Below are positions 1 through 5,428 of a stretch of DNA of 5,428 nucleotides, one piece after another. Position 1 is the stretch's first letter, and each line of letters starts with the position of its first letter. The translations under genes and the position numbers were made by a program. Source of the stretch: Burkholderiales bacterium (GTDB lineage: Bacteria > Pseudomonadota > Gammaproteobacteria > Burkholderiales > Usitatibacteraceae); contig JANXWW010000153.1 in the NCBI GenBank assembly GCA_025350945.1, positions 1-5,428 on the forward strand, in the 5' to 3' direction. The notes below the pieces were generated by a model. That model worked only from the letters and a program-made list of their open reading frames with translations, did not search any database and was not told where the DNA came from.

Positions 1-608
1 CGCTGCCGGAGTATTCTGTGCCGACCTATCAAAACATGGGCGACGTGCCACGCGCCGGCAATGATTCCGGCGGCGGTCAACTCGGCAATGCGATTCACTG
101 CAAACCGCACGGCGCGAACGATTGGATTTACGTCGTTGTGCAAGAAGCCGTGTGGATTGCGCTCGCACAATTGATCGGCCCGGAAATCGGCATGCCTGAT
201 CTCGCCACCGATCCGCAATTTGTGAAGATAGCCGACCGCCGTCAGAACCAGCAATTGATGTGGACGTTGATCAATAAATTCGCCGCCAATCACACCAAGC
301 GCGAAGTCATGGCGATCTTGAACCCGATTGATGTGCCGTGTGGCCCGATTATGTCCACGACTGATTTGGCCAATGATGAACACATTCGTGGTCGTGAAAT
401 GTATGTGGAACTCGAAGACGAGAAGCGCGGAAAATGGTGGAATGTCGGCATGCCGATCAAGCTTTCTGCATCGCCAGCAAAAATTGAGCGCGCGCCGTTT
501 TTGGGTGAGCACAATGATGATGTGTTGAAAAATGTGCTGGGCTATGATGAAGCGCGCGTGAATGCGATGAAGGAAGCGGGCGCGTTTGCGGCGCCTGTGA
601 AAAAATAA
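1..608 (+). CDS. frc: Formyl-CoA:oxalate CoA-transferase (class III CoA-transferase), C-terminal part
   Basis: The reading frame is open from the window edge (first full codon at 3) to TAA at 606-608, giving about 201 residues. Family members are about 415-430 residues, so roughly half is present. The family moves CoA from formyl-CoA to oxalate in the cytoplasm, feeding oxalyl-CoA to oxalyl-CoA decarboxylase. Visible support: a glycine-rich loop SGGGQ (66-80), matching the GGGGQ loop that closes over the Frc active site; a VPCGP motif followed by a stretch ending in RG and GMPIKLS; and the C-terminal APFLGEHNDDVL segment typical of class III enzymes. The catalytic Asp (Asp169 in the Oxalobacter enzyme) would lie upstream and cannot be checked. 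The glycine loop begins with Ser instead of Gly. Another class III CoA-transferase with a different acid is possible, but the overall resemblance to Frc is strong. A formyl-group enzyme follows 91 bp downstream. Confidence 0.8.
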   Translation, partial: LPEYSVPTYQNMGDVPRAGNDSGGGQLGNAIHCKPHGANDWIYVVVQEAVWIALAQLIGPEIGMPDLATDPQFVKIADRRQNQQLMWTLINKFAANHTKREVMAILNPIDVPCGPIMSTTDLANDEHIRGREMYVELEDEKRGKWWNVGMPIKLSASPAKIERAPFLGEHNDDVLKNVLGYDEARVNAMKEAGAFAAPVKK

Positions 609-622
609 CAAACTCTATGCTG

Positions 623-657
623 GGCGTGCCGTTTGCGGCATAAATGTTTCAAACGCC
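623..657 (+). other. Stem-loop between the CoA-transferase gene and the hydrolase-like gene
   Basis: TGCCG (627-631) and CGGCA (636-640) form a perfect 5-bp stem with a 4-base loop. GGCG (623-626) can also pair with CGCC (654-657) to close a wider structure. No run of T follows the inner stem (the next bases are TAAATGTTTC), so it is not a convincing intrinsic terminator. It may be a partial attenuator or a processing site within one transcript, or chance. I see no convincing promoter in this gap. Confidence 0.3.
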
Positions 658-699
658 AAGCTTAGAGCGGTACTCATTACCAAATTGGGAAAGCCAAAC

Positions 700-1632
700 A
701 TGAAAATCGCCATCATCGGCCAGCAGGATTTCGGCAAAGCAGTGCTCGATCAATTTCTCGCGCGTGGCGACGAAGTCGCTGGCGTTTTTTGTGCGCCGGA
801 AAAAGAAGGCGCGCGCCCGGATGTTTTGCGTGTGGCGGCGCAGGAAAAAAATTTGCGTGTGTTTCAGTTTCCGAGTTTGAAAAATATTGATGCGCACAAC
901 ACCTTGCGCGCACTGAATGTGGATATCGGCATCATGGCCTATGTGCTGCAATTTGCGCCGCAGGAATTTGTCAATATTCCGAAGCACGGCACGATCCAGT
1001 ATCACCCCTCGTTGTTGCCAAAATATCGCGGTCCATCATCGATTAACTGGCCGCTGATTTGTGGTGAAACTGAAACGGGACTAACGATTTTTCGCCCCAC
1101 GGACGGCTTGGATGAAGGCCCGATCATTCTGCAAAAATCGACCGCTGTTGCTGAGAATGACACGCTCGGCACGGTCTATTTTGATCGCCTGTTTCCCATG
1201 GGCGTGGCAGCGATGCTGGAGGCTGCGGATTTGGTGGTGGCCGGTAAACATAAAGAAGCGATTCAAGACGAATCGAAAGCCAGCTACGAGGGCTGGTGCC
1301 GTACCGCAGAAGCGAAAATAAATTTCAATAACCATGTGCGATTTATTCACGATTTGATTCGCGGCTGCGATCCTGCGCCCGGTGCATGGACAATACTTGG
1401 CGATAAAAAAGTACAACTCTTCGGCAGCAAAAAACATCTGGTGCGCACATTTGGTCAAGTCAAAGGCAAGCCTGGCGAAATCACCGCAATATCTGACACT
1501 GCCATGTTCATTACTGCGCAAGGCGGACAGATTGAAGTCACCAAGCTGAAGCATGAAGATGGAAAAAAAGTCTCGGCTGCGGATTTCGCCGTGGCCTATA
1601 GCGTTTCTGTCGGCACTTTGTTCGGCTCGTAG
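700..1632 (+). CDS. Stand-alone 10-formyltetrahydrofolate hydrolase / formyltransferase-fold protein
   Basis: The 310-residue protein looks like the N-terminal hydrolase domain (about 310 residues) of 10-formyltetrahydrofolate dehydrogenase (ALDH1L1 type), with no carrier or aldehyde dehydrogenase domain. It starts MKIAIIGQQDFG, then has the formyltransferase core: YHPSLLP (101-107), SINWPLI (114-120), a GLDEG loop (136-140) and LFP (164-166). The C-terminal domain ends with KLKHEDGKKVSAADF, close to the FDH equivalent. Catalytic His102 and Asp138 are present. The position that is Asn in Fmt, ArnA and GART, and Ile in FDH, is Gln100. ATG 700 is chosen over TTG 685 because residue 1 then matches the family N-terminus and GGGAAAG (687-693) lies 6 bases ahead. 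The family acts on 10-formyl-THF in the cytoplasm, either hydrolysing it to THF and formate or transferring the formyl group. The CoA-transferase upstream suggests a formyl-CoA/C1 role, which is inference. It is not a typical methionyl-tRNA formyltransferase, and def is not adjacent. Confidence 0.75.
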   Translation: MKIAIIGQQDFGKAVLDQFLARGDEVAGVFCAPEKEGARPDVLRVAAQEKNLRVFQFPSLKNIDAHNTLRALNVDIGIMAYVLQFAPQEFVNIPKHGTIQYHPSLLPKYRGPSSINWPLICGETETGLTIFRPTDGLDEGPIILQKSTAVAENDTLGTVYFDRLFPMGVAAMLEAADLVVAGKHKEAIQDESKASYEGWCRTAEAKINFNNHVRFIHDLIRGCDPAPGAWTILGDKKVQLFGSKKHLVRTFGQVKGKPGEITAISDTAMFITAQGGQIEVTKLKHEDGKKVSAADFAVAYSVSVGTLFGS

Positions 1633-1700
1633 AGCATAAATACCGAAGTTTCGCCGGTCTGCAATGACCTGATCGCGGTACAGAGCAGCCATCCCTTTCT

Positions 1701-1709
1701 TGCTACAAT
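1701..1709 (+). promoter_or_regulatory. Extended -10 promoter for the kinase gene
   Basis: TGC followed by TACAAT (1704-1709) fits a TGn extended -10 element of a sigma-70 type promoter, differing from TATAAT at one base. No good -35 hexamer is seen 16-18 bases upstream, which the extended element could offset. The expected start of transcription is near 1715-1717. That places about 57 bases of leader, including a large hairpin, before the ATG at 1773. Assignment is by motif only. Confidence 0.5.
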
Positions 1710-1720
1710 CGTGCGATAAG

Positions 1721-1764
1721 CGAGGCAGGCAATGCAGATATCTGCTGATTGCCTTAGCCTTTCG
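1721..1764 (+). promoter_or_regulatory. Long bulged hairpin in the kinase leader
   Basis: Three blocks pair in order. GCAG (1734-1737) pairs with CTGC (1742-1745) around an ATAT loop, AGGCAAT (1727-1733) pairs with ATTGCCT (1748-1754), and AGGC (1723-1726) pairs with GCCT (1757-1760). The 5' side is continuous, while the 3' side carries two-base bulges at 1746-1747 and 1755-1756. Two more pairs (CG 1721-1722 with CG 1763-1764) are possible after a further TT bulge and would touch the first G of the GGGGG ribosome binding site (1764-1768). The inner part is a 12-bp perfect palindrome (1734-1745), so a DNA operator is an alternative reading. It is not a terminator, because no T run follows. Confidence 0.55.
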
Positions 1765-1772
1765 GGGGAAAA

Positions 1773-4331
1773 ATGAATAAAACGGCGTTCTGGAAAAAAG
1801 ACTGGTTTTTTGCGCTGATGATTGTTGTCATCATTTTTGCGGTTCATAAGTTCACCGGCATTTTTGAAGCGCTTGAGACCAAAGCCTACGACTGGGGCGT
1901 GGTGGCCTCCTCAAAACAGCCCTCAGACAAAATCGCCATTATCGCGATTGATGATCAGTCGATCCGCAATATTGGACGTTATCCATGGTCGCGTGAAGTT
2001 CATGCTGACATGATCGCAAAGCTGGGGGAGGCAAAAGCCAAAGTGGTTGGCAGCACCGTATTTTTCTTTGATCCACAGGTTGATCCTGGCCTCTCATACA
2101 TCAACCGCATGATGGAAATTTATAACAAAACCACTGCGGCGTCGCCAACTGAAGTATTGCCTGGCACTACTGCGACCGCCGGCAGCAATGCCGCGACGCC
2201 AGCATTAACGCAAATTGGTTCCATCCTGAGCGAAGCTGATCGCGCGCTAAACACAGATCGTCGCCTTGGCGACAGCATCAAAAAAGCGGGCAATGTGGTG
2301 TTGGCGACCTTGTTTGAAACAGATTACGCACAGCCCGTGGGTCAGCCCGATAAGCCGTTGCCTGACTATATTCGCAAAGACAGCGTTTCAGGTGCCAGTG
2401 ATCGTGCAATGTATGGTTTGCCCAACGCGCAATTCCCGATTGAAATAGTGGGCGCGGGTGCGGCGGGTTTCGGGCACCTTTCTGATCAGAGCGATCCCGA
2501 TGGGGGTCGCCGCTCCGATATAACCATGATCGATTATTTTGGTCAGCAATATCCTTCATTCGCGATGATGGTCGCGGCCAAAAGTTTGAATCTGGGGGCC
2601 AAGGATATTCGTGTCACCGCGGGCGAATCAGTCTCGATCGGAACTCTGCGTATCGCCACTGATGAATATGGATTGATGCTGCCCTATTTTTACAAGAGCG
2701 CAGCAGGTCGCACCGCGATTCCAATTGATTCTTTTTATGATGTGTTGTCAGGCAAAATTCCGGCAACAAAATATCGCGACAAAATTGTTTTGATCGGTGC
2801 CACTGCGGCGGGCACGGGCGAGAGCGCAATCACGCCTGTTGGTACCTTGACGCCAATTGAAAAATTAGGTCATTCCGTATCGTCAATTCTTCAGCAGCAC
2901 TTTTTTCGTGCGCCGACGTGGGCGTTCTGGGTATCCGTGCTGGCGTTTGTTGCGGTGGTCGCATACCTGGCGGTACTATTTCCCAAGCTGCGCGCAGGCC
3001 CCGCCGCGGTGCTTACATTGATTATTTTTCTGGCCTTGCTCGCCGTTCACTTCGGGCTGATGATGGGGCCAGGCTTGTGGGTTAAGCTCATGCTGCCCGC
3101 TTCGTTGTTGTTGATCGGTCATTTGCTGCTCACCACCAAACGTTTTCTCCTCACCGAAAAAAGCAAAGATCAGTCCGATGCTGCCGGTGCGGAATCAAAC
3201 CGCATGTTGGGCCTGGCGTTTCAGCAGCAGGGCCAATTGGATATGGCATTTGATAAATTTCGCAAATGCCCTGCGGACGAGCAGCTGATGGAAAATATTT
3301 ATTCGCTAGCGCTTGATTTCGAACGTCGCCGACAGTTCAATAAAGCTGAGAGCGCGTTCGCGTATATCCATAAACTTAACCCGACATTCCGCGACGTGGC
3401 GGATCGCATGGGCCGTGCCAAGGCCATGTCGGAAACCATCATCCTGGGTGGCTCGTCCGGCGCGCGCAGTGGCAACGCGACCATGATGCTGGGCGGCAGT
3501 GGCGAAAAGCCGATGCTTGGCCGTTATCAAGTTGAAAAAGAATTGGGCAAGGGCGCGATGGGCGTGGTGTATCTGGGTAAAGATCCCAAGATTGGTCGCG
3601 AAGTCGCCATCAAAACATTGGCACTTTCGACTGAATTTGAAGGCGATGAATTACAGGAAGCCAAAGATCGTTTCTTCCGTGAGGCAGAGTCAGCGGGCAA
3701 GCTCGATCATCCCAATATTGTGCGCATTTTTGATGCCGGTGAAGAACACGATCTTGCTTATATTGCGATGGAGTTTTTGAAGGGCAAGGATTTGGTACCG
3801 TTCACGAAAAATCCCAATCTGCTGCCGCTGGATAAAGTGCTGTCAATCGTGGAGCGTGTTGCCGAAGCGCTTAATCATGCGCATCAAATGAATATCGTCC
3901 ATCGCGATATCAAACCTGCCAACATCATGTACGACCCTGCCACCAGCACGCCAAAGGTGACTGACTTCGGCATCGCGCGCGTGACTGATTCTTCGCGCAC
4001 AAAAACGGGCATGGTGCTGGGCACGCCATCCTACATGTCGCCTGAGCAATTGGCGGGCAAGAAAATTGATGGTCGTTCTGATTTATTTTCGCTCGGCGTC
4101 ACGCTCTATCAGCTCACCACTGGGCGGCTGCCGTTTCAGGGTGAATCGATGACGCAATTGATGTTCGCGATTGCCAACGAGCCACACGCGAATATTCGGG
4201 AAATCAATCCTGCGTTGCCTGACTGGATGGTCGATGTGATCGAAATGGCGCTGGCGAAAAAAGTCGAGGAGCGGTTTCAGACCGGGTCTGAATTTGCGGC
4301 CGCGATTCGAACGTACCGACAAGTTGGCTAG
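1773..4331 (+). CDS. CHASE2-domain transmembrane Ser/Thr protein kinase with TPR-like segment
   Basis: This 852-residue protein starts at ATG 1773, four bases after GGGGG. Residues 11-28 form a membrane segment. Residues about 30-375 are an extracytoplasmic CHASE2 sensor, shown by KIAIIAIDDQSI, GRYPWSREVH and KIVLIGATAAGTGE. Three membrane helices follow (about 384-403, 408-430 and 435-453). A cytoplasmic TPR-like pair spans about 473-540, then a Gly/Ser linker with two T-x-x-L-G-G-S motifs (555-561 and 570-576). The kinase domain (about 585-850) looks active: GKGAMG loop 592-597, Lys614 in VAIK, helix-C Glu637, HRDIKPAN with Asp712 and Asn717, DFG 731-733, activation-loop Thr743, Thr745 and Thr751, SPE 756-758, Asp770 and Arg834. 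It should phosphorylate proteins on Ser/Thr in response to an unknown periplasmic signal. Residues about 119-150 are a low-complexity Thr/Ala/Ser-rich insert within the sensor. No PP2C phosphatase or FHA partner lies in the window. The gene has its own promoter and terminator. Confidence 0.92.
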   Translation: MNKTAFWKKDWFFALMIVVIIFAVHKFTGIFEALETKAYDWGVVASSKQPSDKIAIIAIDDQSIRNIGRYPWSREVHADMIAKLGEAKAKVVGSTVFFFDPQVDPGLSYINRMMEIYNKTTAASPTEVLPGTTATAGSNAATPALTQIGSILSEADRALNTDRRLGDSIKKAGNVVLATLFETDYAQPVGQPDKPLPDYIRKDSVSGASDRAMYGLPNAQFPIEIVGAGAAGFGHLSDQSDPDGGRRSDITMIDYFGQQYPSFAMMVAAKSLNLGAKDIRVTAGESVSIGTLRIATDEYGLMLPYFYKSAAGRTAIPIDSFYDVLSGKIPATKYRDKIVLIGATAAGTGESAITPVGTLTPIEKLGHSVSSILQQHFFRAPTWAFWVSVLAFVAVVAYLAVLFPKLRAGPAAVLTLIIFLALLAVHFGLMMGPGLWVKLMLPASLLLIGHLLLTTKRFLLTEKSKDQSDAAGAESNRMLGLAFQQQGQLDMAFDKFRKCPADEQLMENIYSLALDFERRRQFNKAESAFAYIHKLNPTFRDVADRMGRAKAMSETIILGGSSGARSGNATMMLGGSGEKPMLGRYQVEKELGKGAMGVVYLGKDPKIGREVAIKTLALSTEFEGDELQEAKDRFFREAESAGKLDHPNIVRIFDAGEEHDLAYIAMEFLKGKDLVPFTKNPNLLPLDKVLSIVERVAEALNHAHQMNIVHRDIKPANIMYDPATSTPKVTDFGIARVTDSSRTKTGMVLGTPSYMSPEQLAGKKIDGRSDLFSLGVTLYQLTTGRLPFQGESMTQLMFAIANEPHANIREINPALPDWMVDVIEMALAKKVEERFQTGSEFAAAIRTYRQVG

Positions 4332-4360
4332 TTGCCACAGCGGTTTTCGATCAGTCGTGT

Positions 4361-4395
4361 AAAAAAGCACGTTAGCTAACGTGCTTTTGTTTTTA
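4361..4395 (+). terminator. Rho-independent terminator after the kinase gene
   Basis: A perfect 26-base inverted repeat (4363-4388) is centred between 4375 and 4376. Its core is GCACGTT, AGCT, AACGTGC, flanked by AAAA and TTTT, with the T tract continuing as TTTTGTTTTT. It starts 31 bases after the kinase stop codon. The run of six A on the left side means it could also stop transcription arriving on the minus strand, although no minus-strand gene is seen here. Confidence 0.92.
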
Positions 4396-4399
4396 TAAT
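4394..4399 (+). promoter_or_regulatory. -10 box (TATAAT) for the DUF2889 gene
   Basis: A perfect TATAAT sits in the tail of the terminator T tract. The -35 region would fall inside the terminator palindrome (about 4371-4376, GTTAGC), which is a poor match to TTGACA. Transcription would start near 4405-4407, giving a leader of about 22 bases before ATG 4428. Because AT-rich tails of terminators can produce such a hexamer by chance, confidence is moderate. Confidence 0.45.
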
Positions 4400-4427
4400 G
4401 AGAGATTTCTCAAAAGAATTTTTCCTC

Positions 4428-5015
4428 ATGCCCCTTTCCCCCGCCAAAACCCAGCGCCAATCACTTCACCATCGAGAAATCAATGTACGCGGCTACAAGC
4501 GTGACGATGGCTGTTTCGATATTGAAGGCCACCTTCACGACAGAAAAGAGGTTGAATTCAAAGTCGCCAGCGGGGTACGGCCGGCCGGTTCATCCGTGCA
4601 CTCGATGTGGCTGCGCATCACCATTGATCGCAGCATGACTATTATTGATGCCGAAGCTTCGTCGGATGCGATGCCGTATGTGGGTTATTGCAGCGAGATT
4701 ACGCCCGAATACAAAAAACTGATCGGGGTCGCGATTTGCCCGGGCTTTTCGCGTCGGGTGATGGAGCTATTTGCCGGGACGCGCGGTTGCACCCACATTA
4801 CTGATTTGATTGGCTCGGTTGCGACCACCGCATTTCAGACCATTGCGGGCCAAGGCCTGCAAGATCCAACCAAGGTACCGTTCCAGCTCGATAAATGCCA
4901 TGCCTTGGCGCTGGACGCACCCGCAGTGGCGCGTTACTACCCAAATTGGTATAAGGGCGCGCCTATTGGTGTAACAGCCGTTCCCGGCCCTGCCAGCGAG
5001 GGAGAGAACCATTAA
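4428..5015 (+). CDS. DUF2889 family protein of unknown function
   Basis: The 195-residue protein matches my recollection of the DUF2889 family. It has an N-terminal MPLSPA, a RGYKRDDGCFDIEGHL block (21-36), the MWLRITID and DAEASSDAMPY segments (60-84), a GCTHITDLIG motif (120-129), ATTAFQTIAG (132-141), and a late CHALALD (157-163) followed by YYPNWY. The function is unknown. No signal peptide or membrane helix is seen, so it is probably cytoplasmic. ATG 4428 is preferred over ATG 4398. The upstream ATG overlaps a TATAAT box and the terminator tail, has no ribosome binding site, and adds ten residues unlike the family start. The site at 4428 also lacks a clear Shine-Dalgarno sequence, so the transcript may be nearly leader-driven. 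The gene lies just upstream of sucC, as in many betaproteobacteria, but is separated from it by 171 bp with its own likely promoter. Confidence 0.82.
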   Translation: MPLSPAKTQRQSLHHREINVRGYKRDDGCFDIEGHLHDRKEVEFKVASGVRPAGSSVHSMWLRITIDRSMTIIDAEASSDAMPYVGYCSEITPEYKKLIGVAICPGFSRRVMELFAGTRGCTHITDLIGSVATTAFQTIAGQGLQDPTKVPFQLDKCHALALDAPAVARYYPNWYKGAPIGVTAVPGPASEGENH

Positions 5016-5036
5016 CATCACAGCGCTGATCGCGAA

Positions 5037-5066
5037 TTGTCTATAAGTCAGCCTGGCTGTTAAAAT
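5037..5066 (+). promoter_or_regulatory. Candidate sigma-70 promoter for sucC
   Basis: TTGTCT (5037-5042, four of six matching TTGACA) and TAAAAT (5061-5066, five of six matching TATAAT) are spaced by 18 bases. The spacer contains a short dyad, CAGCC-T-GGCTG (5049-5059), which could be a regulator site. The predicted transcript would start near 5073 and carry a leader of about 114 bases before sucC. Motif evidence only. Confidence 0.4.
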
Positions 5067-5088
5067 AACTTGTTCGATAGGGGTAACG

Positions 5089-5121
5089 ATGCTGCGCGAT
5101 ACGACGCGTCCCCCGTTTTGA
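5089..5121 (+). CDS. Possible 10-codon leader peptide ahead of sucC
   Basis: ATG at 5089 is preceded by AGGGG (5079-5083) with a five-base spacer, a better ribosome binding site than that of sucC itself. The ORF encodes MLRDTTRPPF and ends with TGA at 5119-5121, 65 bases before the sucC start. The reading frame differs from sucC. CGCG (5095-5098) can pair with CGCG (5105-5108), and GGGG (5080-5083) with CCCC (5110-5113), so its ribosome binding site might be folded away. The Pro-Pro pair could slow ribosomes. An ORF this short can easily be chance. Confidence 0.22.
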   Translation: MLRDTTRPPF

Positions 5122-5186
5122 CCCGAGCCACAATTCTCTGTCTTCCTCCCGTTTTATCGTCATCGTCAAAAAGAAAGTCACTCTCC

Positions 5187-5428
5187 ATGAATGTCCATGA
5201 ATATCAAGGCAAGGAAATCTTGCGCAAATACGGGGTCGCCACGCCGCGCAGCATTCCCTGCTTCAGTGTTGACGAGGCCGTTAAAGCCGCTGAAACGCTC
5301 GGTGGAAGCGTCTGGGTGGTGAAAGCGCAAATCCATGCGGGTGGCCGTGGTAAAGGCGGTGGCGTGAAGGTCGCCAAATCGATTGATGAAGTTCGCGCTT
5401 ATGCAACGCAAATTCTGGGTATGACGCT
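5187..5428 (+). CDS. sucC: Succinyl-CoA synthetase (ADP/GDP-forming) beta subunit, N-terminal part
   Basis: The first 80 codons of about 385-390 are present, and the frame runs off the window. SucC pairs with SucD to convert succinyl-CoA to succinate with nucleotide triphosphate formation, in the TCA cycle in the cytoplasm. The start MNVHEYQGKEILRKYG is the near-invariant family N-terminus. The ATP-grasp nucleotide-binding part shows Lys46 in VVKAQIHAGGRGKGGGVK and Gly53-Arg54-Gly55, at the same numbers as in E. coli SucC. ATG 5187 is therefore secure. A second ATG at 5197 is out of frame. The ribosome binding site is weak: only AAGAAAG (5171-5177) is seen ahead of it. sucD is expected just beyond the window. 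Confidence 0.96.
   Translation, partial: MNVHEYQGKEILRKYGVATPRSIPCFSVDEAVKAAETLGGSVWVVKAQIHAGGRGKGGGVKVAKSIDEVRAYATQILGMT

Noticed and set aside
685..699. TTG start at 685 for the hydrolase-like gene
   Set aside because: The extra five residues precede the family's conserved MKIAIIGQ start, and the Shine-Dalgarno-like GGGAAAG would lie inside the coding region.
649..1005. A 118-codon open frame on the minus strand
   Set aside because: It overlaps the start of the hydrolase-like gene, and the translation is rich in Arg, His and Phe, as expected of a shadow frame.
1642..1658. Small dyad ACCG...CGGT after the hydrolase-like gene, considered as a terminator
   Set aside because: The stem is four pairs with no following T run, so it does not support an intrinsic terminator.
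1081..1692. A 203-codon open frame on the minus strand
   Set aside because: It is antisense to the well-supported hydrolase-like gene, including its conserved catalytic loop, and its translation shows no recognisable domain.
4398..4427. ATG 4398 as the start of the DUF2889 gene
   Set aside because: It overlaps the TATAAT box, lies in the terminator tail, and has no ribosome binding site.
5184..5202. Direct repeat TCCATGAAT twice, ten bases apart, at the sucC start
   Set aside because: The second copy is largely dictated by the conserved His-Glu codons after the start, and its ATG is out of frame. It is probably coincidental.
5178..5411. A 77-codon open frame on the minus strand
   Set aside because: It is antisense to the invariant N-terminus of SucC, which fixes the real coding strand.
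1..5428. CRISPR array, tRNA/rRNA genes, insertion sequences, attachment sites
   Set aside because: I looked for spaced direct repeats, tRNA-like arms, transposase motifs and terminal inverted repeats and saw none.

Overview
The window looks like a piece of a proteobacterial, most likely betaproteobacterial, chromosome of moderate GC content. This is an inference. It rests on the pairing of a DUF2889-family gene directly upstream of sucC (an order I associate with betaproteobacteria) and on the character of the proteins. All five protein-coding genes lie on the + strand, and I see no insertion sequence, tRNA, rRNA or CRISPR array.

Layout. (1) Positions 1-608 hold the C-terminal half of a class III CoA-transferase that closely resembles formyl-CoA:oxalate CoA-transferase (Frc). 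(2) After a 91-bp gap with a small stem-loop comes a complete 310-residue protein (700-1632). It resembles the N-terminal hydrolase domain of 10-formyltetrahydrofolate dehydrogenase but has no dehydrogenase part. (3) A 140-bp gap follows, with an extended -10 promoter and a long imperfect hairpin just ahead of the ribosome binding site. (4) Positions 1773-4331 encode an 852-residue membrane receptor kinase: CHASE2 sensor, three transmembrane helices, a TPR-like segment and an apparently intact Ser/Thr kinase domain. (5) A strong intrinsic terminator (4363-4394) ends that unit and runs straight into a TATAAT box for the next gene. (6) A DUF2889-family protein of unknown function is best started at 4428 and ends at 5015. 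(7) A 171-bp leader with a candidate promoter and a possible 10-codon leader ORF precedes sucC, which begins at 5187 and leaves the window.

How the genes may work together. The first two genes both handle formyl groups, on CoA and probably on tetrahydrofolate, so they may belong to an oxalate or formyl-CoA (C1) module. The kinase has its own promoter and terminator and looks like a separate signalling unit. The DUF2889 gene and sucC form the start of a housekeeping segment. SucC is the beta subunit of succinyl-CoA synthetase in the TCA cycle.

The points most worth a second look are the free-standing formyl-THF hydrolase-like protein with Gln in place of the usual Asn/Ile of its active site, the hairpin in the kinase leader, the duplicated Thr-x-x-Leu-Gly-Gly-Ser motif in the kinase linker, and the possible leader peptide before sucC. 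None of these proves a new system. The families themselves are known.
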